This document shows, in pieces, positions 8,644 through 17,014 of a DNA stretch of 64,000 nt. Position 1 is the first letter of the stretch; each line of letters starts with the position of its first letter. The notes under the pieces are model-generated. The model was given only the letters and a program-made list of their open reading frames with translations. It did not search any database and had not been told where the DNA came from. Source of the stretch: Zhihengliuella flava (GTDB taxonomy: Bacteria; Actinomycetota; Actinomycetes; Actinomycetales; Micrococcaceae); the NCBI RefSeq assembly GCF_015751895.1, contig NZ_JADOTZ010000001.1, positions 1,302,001 through 1,366,000 of the forward strand, in the 5' to 3' direction. The position numbers and the translations under genes were made by a program.

Positions 8644-9018
8644 ATGATCGATTTCAACAACTCGTCCTTCGTCAAGCTCGCCCCCGCCGACGCAGAGGCC
8701 ACGGCGCAGGAGCTGGCCGGCCTGCTCATCGAGGGAGAGCGCGTCGCCGCGGCCTTCCGCGGCATGCGGGACTACGTGGCATTCACGGACAAGCGCCTGA
8801 TCGTGGTGAACGTGCAGGGCATCACCGGCAAGAAGAAGGACTTCACCTCCCTGCCCTACAACAAGATCCAGTCCTTCTCCGTGGAGACGGCCGGGACGTT
8901 TGACCTCGACGCGGAGCTGGACCTCTGGTTCAGCGGCCTCGGCAAGGTGCGGCTCGAGTTCACCAGCTCCGTGGACATTCGCTGGATCTCTCAGTTCATC
9001 GGTTACTACACCCTGTAG
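8644..9018 (+). CDS. Bacterial PH domain protein (PH_8/YvbH type)
   Basis: Small protein of 124 aa consisting of a single bacterial pleckstrin-homology-like domain: an N-terminal helix with AELAGLLIEGERV-like sequence, the strand signature YVAFTDKRLIVVN, then TGKKKDFTSLPYNKIQSFSVETAG and a C-terminal helix. Members of this family are widespread and usually unlinked to a pathway. It lies alone, upstream of a penicillin-binding protein gene by 52 bp on the same strand. The ATG at 8644 (MIDFNNSSFV) fits the family start. Confidence 0.88.
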   Translation: MIDFNNSSFVKLAPADAEATAQELAGLLIEGERVAAAFRGMRDYVAFTDKRLIVVNVQGITGKKKDFTSLPYNKIQSFSVETAGTFDLDAELDLWFSGLGKVRLEFTSSVDIRWISQFIGYYTL

Positions 9019-9070
9019 GCCGCGCCTGTTCGGCCTTCACCACCACCTGCAGGATGGATACTATCGACCC

Positions 9071-11083
9071 ATGCGCCCCGTGTCTCGAAACGTAGCGGCC
9101 CTCACCACCGCTTCCCTCCTGGTCGCCTCGCTCAGCGCGTGTGGAGAGCAGCGGCCCGCGCCGGACGCCACCGCGGAGGCGCTCGTGGCCGCGCTCACCA
9201 CCGGGGACTTCAGCTCGGTGCCGCTGAACGGCACGGACGCAGCGGCGGCAGGCGACGCCGTCGTGCAGGCTTTCGAGCCGCTGGCCGGGCTGGAACGAAC
9301 ACACCAGCTGCTCGGCGTCGACGTTCCGGAAGAGACGGACGCGGCGGAGGAGCCGGCGGCGACGGCGCGGATCGAGACCACCTGGGACGTGCCGGCCACG
9401 GAGGACGACTTCACCTACACCACCACCGCGGAGCTCACCTACGACGCGGAGGCCGAGCGCTGGGAGGCCCTCTTTGGCCCGGAGGTGCTGGCCCCCGGGC
9501 TGACCGCTGGCGGCTACCTCGCGGATTCGCGCACCCCCGCGGCGCGCGGAGACATCCTCGGCGAGGGCGGACAAACCCTCGTCACGGAGCGGGACGTGCT
9601 GAACATCGGGATCGACAAGGCGAACCTCAGTACCGAGGCGCAGCCGGCGGCCGCGCGGGAGCTGGCCGAGCTCGTCGGGATCGACGCGGACGCGTACGTG
9701 GATCAGGTGGCCGCGGCGGGGCAGAGCGCGTGGGTGCAGGCCATCACCCTGCGCGCCAACGATCGGGACGTCACGGACGCGCAGCTCGCCGCGATCGACG
9801 GCGTCCTGGTGCAGCAGGGCACGCTGCCACTAGCACCCACGCGGGAGTTCGCCCGGCCCGTGCTGGGCACGGTGGGGCCGGCCACCGCGGAAATCGTCGA
9901 GGCCTCCGAGGGGCGGATCGCCGCCGGGGATGTCACCGGGCGCTCCGGGTTGCAGGCCAGGTACGACGAACAGCTGGCCGGCACCGCGGGCCTGAGCATC
10001 GCCCGCTACACGGAGGACGGTGAGAAGGCGGAGGAGCTCTTCGCCACCGCCCCGCAGGACGGAGCGGACGTACAGACCACCCTCGATGCGGACTTGCAGA
10101 CCGCGGCGGAGACCGTGCTGAACGGCGCCGCGGAGCTCGAGGACGTCCCGTCCGCGCTGGTGGCCATCCGCCCGTCGGACTCCGCGGTCCTCGCCGCCGC
10201 GTCCGGCCCCGGCAGCGGCGGCTACAACACCGCACTGCTGGGCCAGTACGCCCCGGGCTCCACGTTCAAGGTGGTCAGCGCGTTGGCCATGCTGCGCGGC
10301 GGAGCCACCGCGGACTCGAGCTTCGAGTGCACGGAGACCACCACCGTCAATGGGAAGACCTTCAAGAACTTTGACGCCTATCCGAGCGCCGCGCTGGGCC
10401 CCATCCCGCTCTCCGAGGCGCTGGCCCAGTCCTGCAACACCGTGTTCGTCAACGCCGGAGCCGACGTCGGGGCGGCCGCGGTGGCGGATGCGGCCGCCGC
10501 GCTGGGGCTCACCGGGGAGGACACCACCGGCACCGGCGCGTTCCGCGGGTCCGTGCCGGCGGATTCGGAGGGGACGGAGCTGGCCGCCAACATGATCGGC
10601 CAAGGCGTCGTGCTCGCCTCGCCGCTGGGCATGGCCACCGTGGCGGCATCCGTCGCCGCCGGGCAGACCGTGCAGCCGGCCCTGGTGCTCGACGCCGCGG
10701 ACAGCGACGACGAGGCGGACGCCTCGGGCGCGGCTGCAGAGTCCGGGACCGCGGACGCCTCGCCCACCGCCGAGGCCGACGCGGCGCCGTCGTCCTCCAC
10801 CCTGGCCGCGGAGGAAGCGGAAGCGTTGGCGCAGATGATGGGCGGGGTGGTGGACCACGGCACCCTGACGCTGCTGCAGGACGTTCCCGGCGAGCCCGTG
10901 ATCGGTAAATCCGGCACGGCGGAGTACGACGACGAGCAGAACGCGCACGCGTGGACGATCGCGATCCAGGGCGATCTGGCGGTCGCGGCGTTCGTCGAAA
11001 CCGGGGACGGCGGATCGCGCACGGCCGGCCCCCTGGTCCGGGACTTCCTCACGGCCGTCCAGGCGGAGACGGACCAGAACTAG
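9071..11083 (+). CDS. Penicillin-binding transpeptidase lipoprotein
   Basis: Class B-like peptidoglycan D,D-transpeptidase of 670 aa anchored outside the membrane. The first 22 residues are a lipoprotein signal peptide ending in LSAC. An NTF2-like (MecA_N type) domain and a PBP dimerisation domain follow, then the transpeptidase with all three active-site motifs: Ser397-x-x-Lys400 (STFK), Ser454-Cys-Asn456 (SCN) and Lys613-Ser-Gly-Thr616 (KSGT). An Asp/Ala/Ser-rich insertion of about 40 residues interrupts the domain shortly before the KSG motif. The lipid anchor in place of a transmembrane helix is shared with MecA-like PBPs, which can be low-affinity for beta-lactams, but resistance cannot be deduced. 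The ATG at 9071 starts the signal peptide. Confidence 0.9.
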   Translation: MRPVSRNVAALTTASLLVASLSACGEQRPAPDATAEALVAALTTGDFSSVPLNGTDAAAAGDAVVQAFEPLAGLERTHQLLGVDVPEETDAAEEPAATARIETTWDVPATEDDFTYTTTAELTYDAEAERWEALFGPEVLAPGLTAGGYLADSRTPAARGDILGEGGQTLVTERDVLNIGIDKANLSTEAQPAAARELAELVGIDADAYVDQVAAAGQSAWVQAITLRANDRDVTDAQLAAIDGVLVQQGTLPLAPTREFARPVLGTVGPATAEIVEASEGRIAAGDVTGRSGLQARYDEQLAGTAGLSIARYTEDGEKAEELFATAPQDGADVQTTLDADLQTAAETVLNGAAELEDVPSALVAIRPSDSAVLAAASGPGSGGYNTALLGQYAPGSTFKVVSALAMLRGGATADSSFECTETTTVNGKTFKNFDAYPSAALGPIPLSEALAQSCNTVFVNAGADVGAAAVADAAAALGLTGEDTTGTGAFRGSVPADSEGTELAANMIGQGVVLASPLGMATVAASVAAGQTVQPALVLDAADSDDEADASGAAAESGTADASPTAEADAAPSSSTLAAEEAEALAQMMGGVVDHGTLTLLQDVPGEPVIGKSGTAEYDDEQNAHAWTIAIQGDLAVAAFVETGDGGSRTAGPLVRDFLTAVQAETDQN

Positions 11084-11173
11084 CAGGCATTTCCCGAGCG
11101 CAACACAGCGTCCATACAGGCTCGGTCAGTAATGTCGTAGACACCTTCCTCTCAAGGTGCGAGTGATGAACAC

Positions 11174-11206
11174 GGGCCCCAGCCATCCCCCCTCCGGCTG
11201 GGGCCC
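11174..11206 (+). terminator. Hairpin downstream of the penicillin-binding protein gene
   Basis: Perfect 11-bp stem (GGGCCCCAGCC with its complement) and an 11-nt loop, without a U-run. Its position 91 bp after the stop suggests a terminator of the U-less actinobacterial type. Confidence 0.6.
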
Positions 11207-11337
11207 GACTCATGCCCGGGGCCCTTGGCGCGGGCCATGACCCGACCACTCCCCTACCCACGGGGCGCCTGCGGGTCTATCCTGAACCCAACCTCGGGGA
11301 GCGCGCCCGGCGAGCGGGCACCCTCGGGACCTGGCGG

Positions 11338-12102
11338 ATGGGGGCCCGCATGGCACGGCAAACGGCGCTCGGCGAATGGGCTTGTCCCTGCACGGACCGT
11401 GGGCTGCAGGCCACCCTCTCCTGCCCTACCTGCGGAGGCCGCGGCTACCTCAACTACAACCCGCACACCGTCGCTGCGCCGGGCGTGAACCCGCTGAACA
11501 TCGCCACGGACGGCCGGTTGTGGGCCATCGGTCTCCGCAACACGGCCGTGGCCCTGTGCCTGCTGATCATCGCGGCCGGCCTGCTCGGCGCCGTCATGAT
11601 TGTCTCCACGTGGTGGATGGCGGCACCGGGCCTGTTGCGGAGCGCGGCCCAAACCCTCCCCGCGTCCTGGGTCGCCCGAACTCCCGACGACTCGGGTGCC
11701 CCGTGGGTTATCTTCGCGCTGCTGGCCGCCCTCGCGCTCGTCGTCTTCCTGCTGCTGACCCGGCCCGCGCGCCGGGCGAGCAGCCGGTTCGGTCGGCTCG
11801 GCTGGACCACCACCCGCGCCCTCCTCACCGTTCTCGCCCTGGGGCTGGCGGTCGCCGTCGCCGGCATTGCCGCCGGAGCGGACCTGGCCGAGCCCGCCAC
11901 CACCGGCACCTATCTGGGGCTGAGCGCGCAGGCGCCGACGGGCTTCACCGGTCAGGTCCTGCCGACCGACTCCCTGTGGGCACTGGGCTGGGTCACCGGC
12001 GTCGTGCTGCTCTGGGGCGGCTTCAGCGCGTGGCGGCTCCACCGCCGATGGCGCGAACGTCAATCACCGATTCACCCACCCATCACCGAGGTCCCGTCAT
12101 GA
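11338..12102 (+). CDS. Membrane protein with N-terminal zinc-knuckle-like motif
   Basis: Unrecognised protein of about 254 aa. Near the N-terminus it has a cysteine cluster CPC...CPTCGGRGYL, similar to half of a DnaJ-type or zinc-ribbon metal site. After that come four predicted transmembrane helices (ALCLLIIAAGLLGAVMIV; WVIFALLAALALVVFLLL; ALLTVLALGLAVAVAGIAAG; ALGWVTGVVLLWGGF) and a basic C-terminal tail. The start is uncertain: the ATG at 11338 and the ATG at 11350 are both possible and neither has a good ribosome-binding site. The last codons overlap the next gene by ATGA, so the two are co-translated. No function can be given. Confidence 0.6.
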   Translation: MGARMARQTALGEWACPCTDRGLQATLSCPTCGGRGYLNYNPHTVAAPGVNPLNIATDGRLWAIGLRNTAVALCLLIIAAGLLGAVMIVSTWWMAAPGLLRSAAQTLPASWVARTPDDSGAPWVIFALLAALALVVFLLLTRPARRASSRFGRLGWTTTRALLTVLALGLAVAVAGIAAGADLAEPATTGTYLGLSAQAPTGFTGQVLPTDSLWALGWVTGVVLLWGGFSAWRLHRRWRERQSPIHPPITEVPS

Positions 12103-13262
12103 CGCCCCACCCCTGCCGCTGCCTCGCCGTCGCCGGCGCGTTGGTTCTCACTGCGAGCACCCTCGCCGCCTGCTCCTCCTCGTCGGGCGACTGCCCACTC
12201 ACCGGGGACACCATCGCCGACTACTTCGTGACCGAGTTGAACTCGGCCGAGCAAACGGTGGTGGAGACCGAGGATGAGGAGTTGCCGGAATTGTGCCTGT
12301 ATCAGCGCACCTTTGCCGACGCCGAGGAGGGCACGTACGCGCGCATCGGCATCAGCGTGGGCTTCAGCGACACGTTCACCGAGGAGGACTTTGCCGCCCG
12401 CGTGGCCGACTTTGACGCGGACTCGGACGAGGACACCTACGTCGAGGAGGTCGCCGGGGTGATGATGACCGTCGACGAGGCGCGCGGAGCCGGTGCTGTG
12501 ATTGACGGCGAACACTACTGGGTGGGCTGGACCGACTACCGGGATGGCCAGATTCATCGCCCGGCTCTCGCCAAGGACACCACCGGGGCTGACGCCGCAC
12601 ATGTGGTGCGATTGCTCATCCTGACCGGCGCCGGAGCCGACGAGGAAGGGTGGATGTCCGCGGGCGACTCGGCCTCCGGCACGCCGCAGGACACCTCGGC
12701 CGCGGCCGCTGATCCGGCCGACGCTGCGGCCGCTTCGACCGATGCCGCCGACGAGGACTGGGGCAACGAGACCAGCGATGACGACGCGGCCGGCGGGGTG
12801 TGGGCGGACGACGCCGACGACGAGGCGCCCGGCTACGCGCCCTTTCCCGAGGCCCCGGAGCAGATCGGCCCGCTGCCGGGCAGCGAAGACGACCCGGTCG
12901 AAAGCGGCGGGTCCACCGAGTGGGACGGCGGCGAGGTGGGAGGCGAGGCGGACCACGAGCTGGTCGGCACGGTCCTCGCGCCGCCGGATCCGATGATCGC
13001 CGTCTTCGAGCTCTGGGAGACGCCCGGCTACCCGGACTGCGCCATGGTGGTGGCCGGGACGCCCTGCGTCGGCGGGGCCGTGATCTACGACGGCGCCGTC
13101 ATCATCAACGCCCTGCGGTCCCACATCTCCAGCGGAGCGGACGATTCGACGCGGGATACGGCCGTGTTGCTCGAGCCGAACGCAGATGGCACCTGGACGG
13201 TGGCCCGGTATTGGGAGACTGAGAACCCGCTGGACGAGTTCCTCCCGGCGTGGGCGTCCTAG
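12099..13262 (+). CDS. Hypothetical acidic lipoprotein
   Basis: Secreted lipoprotein of 387 aa, unrecognised. The signal peptide ends in TLAAC followed by a serine run. The N-terminal half (to about residue 180) looks like a folded domain with conserved-looking Cys residues in DCPLTGD and ELCLYQRTF. A long low-complexity Asp/Ala/Glu linker follows, and then a C-terminal domain starting near HELVGTVLAPPDPMIAVFELW that contains two more cysteines (YPDCAMVV, GTPCVGG), probably a disulfide. Its ATG overlaps the stop of the upstream membrane-protein gene (ATGA), so it probably acts with that protein at the envelope (inference). Confidence 0.7.
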   Translation: MTPHPCRCLAVAGALVLTASTLAACSSSSGDCPLTGDTIADYFVTELNSAEQTVVETEDEELPELCLYQRTFADAEEGTYARIGISVGFSDTFTEEDFAARVADFDADSDEDTYVEEVAGVMMTVDEARGAGAVIDGEHYWVGWTDYRDGQIHRPALAKDTTGADAAHVVRLLILTGAGADEEGWMSAGDSASGTPQDTSAAAADPADAAAASTDAADEDWGNETSDDDAAGGVWADDADDEAPGYAPFPEAPEQIGPLPGSEDDPVESGGSTEWDGGEVGGEADHELVGTVLAPPDPMIAVFELWETPGYPDCAMVVAGTPCVGGAVIYDGAVIINALRSHISSGADDSTRDTAVLLEPNADGTWTVARYWETENPLDEFLPAWAS

Positions 13263-13416
13263 TCAGCTGGCGCCCCGGCTGGCCACGCTCGTTGTCCACA
13301 GCAGGGGCCGACCGCGGGCCGACGAGCACCCCGCGCCGGTAGGCTGACGTCAACGCCGTGCAGCGTGAGGCGCCACCGCGCCGCGCAGGATGCCGACCGC
13401 AGGAGAAGGAGACCGC

Positions 13417-13872
13417 ATGAGCACGCCACAATCCGGGGCATCGGACCCGCAGCAGCCGCACCAGCACCAGCCGGGGGCGCAGCAACCAGGCCAACAGCCC
13501 GGTACGCAGCAGCCCGGCTACCACCAATACGGCTACCCGCAGCATCAGCCCGGCCCGCAGTACCCGCAGGCCGGCGCCGCTCCAGCCGGCCCCTACGGGC
13601 ATCCGGGAGCGGGGTACCCGGCGGGCATGCGGCCCACCAACACTTTCGCCATCATCTCCCTGGTCTCCAGCTTCTTCATCGCGGTCGTGGGCATCGTCTT
13701 TGGCCACCTGGCCCGCAAGCAGATCCGGGAAACGGGCGAGGCCGGGGACGGGCTGGCGATCGCCGGGCTCATCATCGGCTACGTGCACCTGGGGTTCTGG
13801 ATCGTCTTCGGGCTGATGTTCCTCATCCCGCTGTTCATGATGCCCTTCTTCATGACCCTCGCCGTCGGCTAA
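13417..13872 (+). CDS. DUF4190 domain membrane protein with Gln/Pro-rich N-terminus
   Basis: Protein of 151 aa with a low-complexity N-terminal half made of Gln, Pro, His and Gly (QPGxQQPGxxQ-type repeats), followed by the typical DUF4190 core of two transmembrane helices: NTFAIISLVSSFFIAVVGIVFGHLA, the motif KQIRETGEAGDGLAIAGLIIGY and a last hydrophobic helix. Function unknown; similar proteins occur in many copies in actinobacteria, often with variable proline-rich tails. The ATG at 13417 follows AGGAGAAGGAG. It ends seven bases before the ribokinase gene. Confidence 0.88.
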   Translation: MSTPQSGASDPQQPHQHQPGAQQPGQQPGTQQPGYHQYGYPQHQPGPQYPQAGAAPAGPYGHPGAGYPAGMRPTNTFAIISLVSSFFIAVVGIVFGHLARKQIRETGEAGDGLAIAGLIIGYVHLGFWIVFGLMFLIPLFMMPFFMTLAVG

Positions 13873-13878
13873 CCCGCC

Positions 13879-14838
13879 ATGCCCGCCCCGCCCGTCCCGC
13901 GCGTCACCGTGATCGGTTCCCTCAACGTGGACCTCGCCGTGACCATGCAGCGCCTGCCCGCCCCCGGTCAGACGGTCCTGGCGAACACCCTCGCCGTCTC
14001 CCCGGGCGGCAAGGGCGCCAACCAGGCCCTCGCGGCGGCGCTCAGCGGCGCGGAGACCGCGCTGATCGGCGCCGTGGGCCGGGACCAACACGCCAGCGTG
14101 GCCCTCGAACTGCTGCGCGGGGCCGGTGTGGACCTGACGGGCGTGGCCACGGTGGACGGGCCCACCGGAACCGCCCTGATCCAGATTGACGCGGATGGGG
14201 AAAACTCCATCGCTGTGGTGCCCGGTGCCAATGCGCTCGTCGGCGTGGAACGGGTCCGCGGACTCGGCCGCCTGGGCGGCGTCGTCGTCCTCCAAGGAGA
14301 AATTCCGCCGGAGGCCCTAGACACCGCAGCGGCAGCCGTCCGGGCCACGGAGCACGACGGCGGCGCGCCGGCCCGCTTGGTCCTAAACCTCGCGCCGGTG
14401 GTCCGCGTCGCAGAATCCACGCTCCTGACCGCCGACCCGCTGGTGGTCAACGAGCAGGAAGCACGCGCGCTAGTGGGCCGCGGCGGCGAGCGGGCGTCCA
14501 CGCCCGAGGGCGCGGCCCGGGCCCTCGTGGGGCTCGGGGTGCGCAGCGCGGTCATCACGCTCGGCGCGGCCGGGTGCCTCGTCGCCGAACCCGGTAGCCC
14601 CGGCTCGTCCGACGAGCCGGCCGAACTCGCCGTGCGGTGCGAGCGGATCGACGCCGTCCCGGCCACGCCGGTGGACAGCACCGGCGCGGGAGACGCCTTC
14701 GTCGGGGCCCTCGCCGCCCGGCTGGCGGCGGGCGATTCGCTCCGCCACGCGGCGGCGGCAGGGAACGAGTTCGCGGCCCGCTCCGTCACCCGCGCCGGGG
14801 CGCAGGCCTCCTATCAGCCTGAGCGCCGCGCCCGCTAA
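13879..14838 (+). CDS. rbsK: Ribokinase (PfkB family)
   Basis: Sugar kinase of 319 aa that phosphorylates D-ribose at O5, using ATP. It has the N-terminal VTVIGSLNVDLAVTMQRLP strand, the ribokinase-specific substrate motif GGKGANQA near residue 50, and the catalytic/anion-hole motif DSTGAGDAF (catalytic Asp) near residue 275. Length is normal for the family. No ribose transporter or RbsD lies nearby, so the physiological substrate (ribose or nucleoside-derived sugar) is inferred from the motifs only. Its stop codon overlaps the convergent TetR stop by four bases (CTAA). Confidence 0.87.
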   Translation: MPAPPVPRVTVIGSLNVDLAVTMQRLPAPGQTVLANTLAVSPGGKGANQALAAALSGAETALIGAVGRDQHASVALELLRGAGVDLTGVATVDGPTGTALIQIDADGENSIAVVPGANALVGVERVRGLGRLGGVVVLQGEIPPEALDTAAAAVRATEHDGGAPARLVLNLAPVVRVAESTLLTADPLVVNEQEARALVGRGGERASTPEGAARALVGLGVRSAVITLGAAGCLVAEPGSPGSSDEPAELAVRCERIDAVPATPVDSTGAGDAFVGALAARLAAGDSLRHAAAAGNEFAARSVTRAGAQASYQPERRAR

Positions 14839-15410
14839 TCCACCAGCTCCAGCGCCGTCTCGAGGCTCCGCAGCGCCACCGCGTGATCGACGCGGGTGAG
14901 CGCAAAGGCGGAGGTCACCAGCGCGGTCACCGCCTCCGCCACACGCGCCCACTGCTCCGGCTCGGCGCGCGGATGACGCGCGCTCACCCCGGCGTACAGT
15001 GCGGCGCGCAGCTCTTCCCGGTAGGCCGCCACGGCCTCGCCCACCGCGGGCTCCATGGCCACCGGCGCCCCGGCCGTATTCATCAACAAGCACCCGTACC
15101 GCCCCGCGGCCGCGTCCGGGTCCGCGAGCGCCGACTTCACCCCGCGCAGGTAGTCGACGACGGCCTCGCCGTCCACGTTGTCGCCGGTCATGGGCCGCAA
15201 CCGCGGGGCGATGACTTCCTGCAGGTAGCTGCGCACGGCGGCGTCGAACAGGCCCCGCTTGCTGCCGAACGTGTTGTACAGGCTGGACCGGCGCAAGCCC
15301 GTGGCGGCCTCCAGCTCGGGAATCGCCGCCGCCTCATACCCCCGGCGCCAAAACACCTCGCGGGCGGCGCGGGCCGCCACGTCCGTGTCAAAGGTCTGCA
15401 CTCGCCCCAC
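14835..15410 (-). CDS. TetR/AcrR family transcriptional regulator
   Basis: Repressor-type protein of 191 aa with the N-terminal helix-turn-helix AAREVFWRRGYEAAAIPELEAATG, LRRSSLYNTFGSKRGLF. The motif RYGCLLMNTA in the middle is typical of the NemR/AcuR/YcdC-like group, whose members sense electrophiles or organic compounds. It is divergent from a DUF1304 gene and a CurA/quinone-oxidoreductase-like gene, and an imperfect palindrome lies in the shared promoter, so control of these two genes is likely (inference). Confidence 0.86.
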   Translation of the reverse strand: MGRVQTFDTDVAARAAREVFWRRGYEAAAIPELEAATGLRRSSLYNTFGSKRGLFDAAVRSYLQEVIAPRLRPMTGDNVDGEAVVDYLRGVKSALADPDAAAGRYGCLLMNTAGAPVAMEPAVGEAVAAYREELRAALYAGVSARHPRAEPEQWARVAEAVTALVTSAFALTRVDHAVALRSLETALELVD

Positions 15411-15446
15411 GCGGGCCTCCCACCATCGCTCTTTGCGTACCGTTCG

Positions 15447-15464
15447 TTCCAGTATATATTGGAA
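15447..15464. promoter_or_regulatory. Candidate TetR operator
   Basis: An 18-bp near-perfect palindrome, TTCCAGTATATATTGGAA, lies between the TetR gene and the DUF1304 gene. Only one symmetric base pair breaks the symmetry. The TATATA centre suggests it also overlaps a -10 element. Confidence 0.55.
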
Positions 15465-15504
15465 TGGTCAGTTCAATAATTCGTTTCCCGAGCCAAGGAT
15501 CCCT

Positions 15505-15888
15505 ATGATCATCGCCGGCCTCACCCTTGCCGCCCTCGCCGCGGGGCTCCACGTGGTGATCTTCTACCTTGAATCCCTCGCCTGGACATCCCCGCGCGCT
15601 CGCGCCATCTTCGGCACCACCGAGGAATCGGCGCGCGCCACGCGTGAACTGGCCTTCAATCAGGGCTTCTACAACCTGTTCCTCGCGATCCTCGCCGGAG
15701 CAGGCGTCATCGCCACGGCAGCCGGCGCCACCACCGTGGGCCTCACGCTCGCCTTCGCGGGCCTGGGGTCCATGGCCGCGGCCGCGGCGGTGCTCGCGCT
15801 GAGTTCACCGGACAAGCGCGGGGCGGCGGCGCGGCAGGGGATCCTCCCGGCGGCCGCCGTCGTCGTGCTGCTCCTAGCTCTCCTGTAA
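15505..15888 (+). CDS. DUF1304 family membrane protein
   Basis: Integral membrane protein of 127 aa with four predicted helices. The family signature is visible: HVVIFYLESLAW near residue 15, FGTTEESARATRELAFNQGFYNLFLA, and a short charged stretch (SPDKRGAA) before the last helix. The function of DUF1304 is not known. It is the first gene after the TetR-facing promoter and lies 26 bp upstream of an NADP-dependent oxidoreductase, with which it probably forms an operon. Confidence 0.85.
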   Translation: MIIAGLTLAALAAGLHVVIFYLESLAWTSPRARAIFGTTEESARATRELAFNQGFYNLFLAILAGAGVIATAAGATTVGLTLAFAGLGSMAAAAAVLALSSPDKRGAAARQGILPAAAVVVLLLALL

Positions 15889-15914
15889 CACCCACCACAG
15901 AAAGTCGAGGCCCC

Positions 15915-16937
15915 ATGCCTGAGACCACCCACGCACAGAGCACCCAGATTCAGCTGGCTTCCCGCCCCGAGGGCTGGCCGACGGCGGAGAATTTCCGCAC
16001 CGTCACCGTCGACCTCCCGGACCTCGCCGAGGGGCAGGTGCGGGTGGCCAACGAGTTCGTCTCCGTGGACCCCTATATGCGCGGCCGGATGTCCGCGGCC
16101 AAGAGCTACGTCGCCCCGTTCGAGCTGGGCGAGGTCATGACGGGCGGCGCCGTGGGCCGCGTGGTGGCCTCCCGCGCCGCATCGCTCCCGGAGGGCACCC
16201 TAGTGTTGCACCAGCTCGGCTGGCGGGACGTCGCTCAGGCCGACGCGGACGCGTTCCGCGCGGTCCCCGAACTCCCGGACGCCCCCTCCTCGCTCTACCT
16301 CGGAATCCTAGGCATGACCGGCCTGACGGCCTACGTCGGCCTGACCGAGATTGCCCCCGTCCAGCCCGGGGAGACCGTGTTCATCTCCGGCGCGGCCGGC
16401 GCCGTGGGCACCGCCGCCGGGCAGATCGCGCGCCTGCTCGGCGCGGCCCGCGTGGTGGGCTCGGCCGGCTCGGCGGAGAAGGTTGCACTGCTCACGGACA
16501 AGTACGGGTTCGACGCGGCCCTGAACTATAAGGACGCCCCTGTCCGGGAGCAGCTGCCGGCCCTGGTGCCGGGCGGGGTGGACGTGTTCTTCGACAACGT
16601 GGGTGGGGACCACCTCGAGGCCGCCATCGACGTGATGAACGATCACGGCCGCCTGGCCCTGTGCGGGGCGATTTCCCAGTACAACGCGCAGCAGGCGCCG
16701 CAGGGCCCGGACAACCTGGTCTCCTTCATCAAGTCCAGCCTGTCCATGCGCGGCTTCACGCTGGGGAACCACCTCGACAAGGCGGGCGAGTACAACCAGC
16801 GGATGAGCCAGTGGTTTGCCGACGGTGAGATTCGCTACGACGAGACGGTGGTGGACGGGATCGAGAACGCCGTCGACGCGTTCCTGGGACTCATGCGGGG
16901 CGCCAACACGGGCAAAATGGTGGTCCGCACGGCCTAG
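15915..16937 (+). CDS. NADP-dependent oxidoreductase, CurA/prostaglandin-reductase-like MDR
   Basis: Zinc-free medium-chain reductase of 340 aa that reduces alpha,beta-unsaturated carbonyl compounds using NADPH. Features: SVDPYMRGRMSAAKSYVAPFELGEVMTGG-type N-terminal region (given in part), the Rossmann motif VFISGAAGAVGTAAGQIAR near residue 150 and FFDNVGGDHL, which are characteristic of the leukotriene B4 12-hydroxydehydrogenase/CurA group. The cysteine and histidine zinc ligands of alcohol dehydrogenases are missing, as expected. Under the TetR-type promoter it fits an electrophile-detoxification response (inference). Confidence 0.88.
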   Translation: MPETTHAQSTQIQLASRPEGWPTAENFRTVTVDLPDLAEGQVRVANEFVSVDPYMRGRMSAAKSYVAPFELGEVMTGGAVGRVVASRAASLPEGTLVLHQLGWRDVAQADADAFRAVPELPDAPSSLYLGILGMTGLTAYVGLTEIAPVQPGETVFISGAAGAVGTAAGQIARLLGAARVVGSAGSAEKVALLTDKYGFDAALNYKDAPVREQLPALVPGGVDVFFDNVGGDHLEAAIDVMNDHGRLALCGAISQYNAQQAPQGPDNLVSFIKSSLSMRGFTLGNHLDKAGEYNQRMSQWFADGEIRYDETVVDGIENAVDAFLGLMRGANTGKMVVRTA

Positions 16938-16979
16938 CCGCCGGGGGCGTCGGCAGAGGCAGCGTGAGGTCACATTTAG

Positions 16980-16991
16980 TTGAAGCTTCAA
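16980..16991. promoter_or_regulatory. Perfect palindrome upstream of doxX-like gene
   Basis: TTGAAGCTTCAA, a perfect 12-bp palindrome 24 bp before the DoxX start, inside an AT-rich promoter. It is of the type bound by MarR-family redox or organic-hydroperoxide sensors. The regulator is not in the window. Confidence 0.55.
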
Positions 16992-17014
16992 TATAACTGT
17001 GATGGGCTATCCCC

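Noticed and set aside
9071-11083. mecA-like beta-lactam resistance gene
   Set aside because: Domain order is similar, but such lipoprotein PBPs are common native genes of actinobacteria, and no resistance island or regulator surrounds it.
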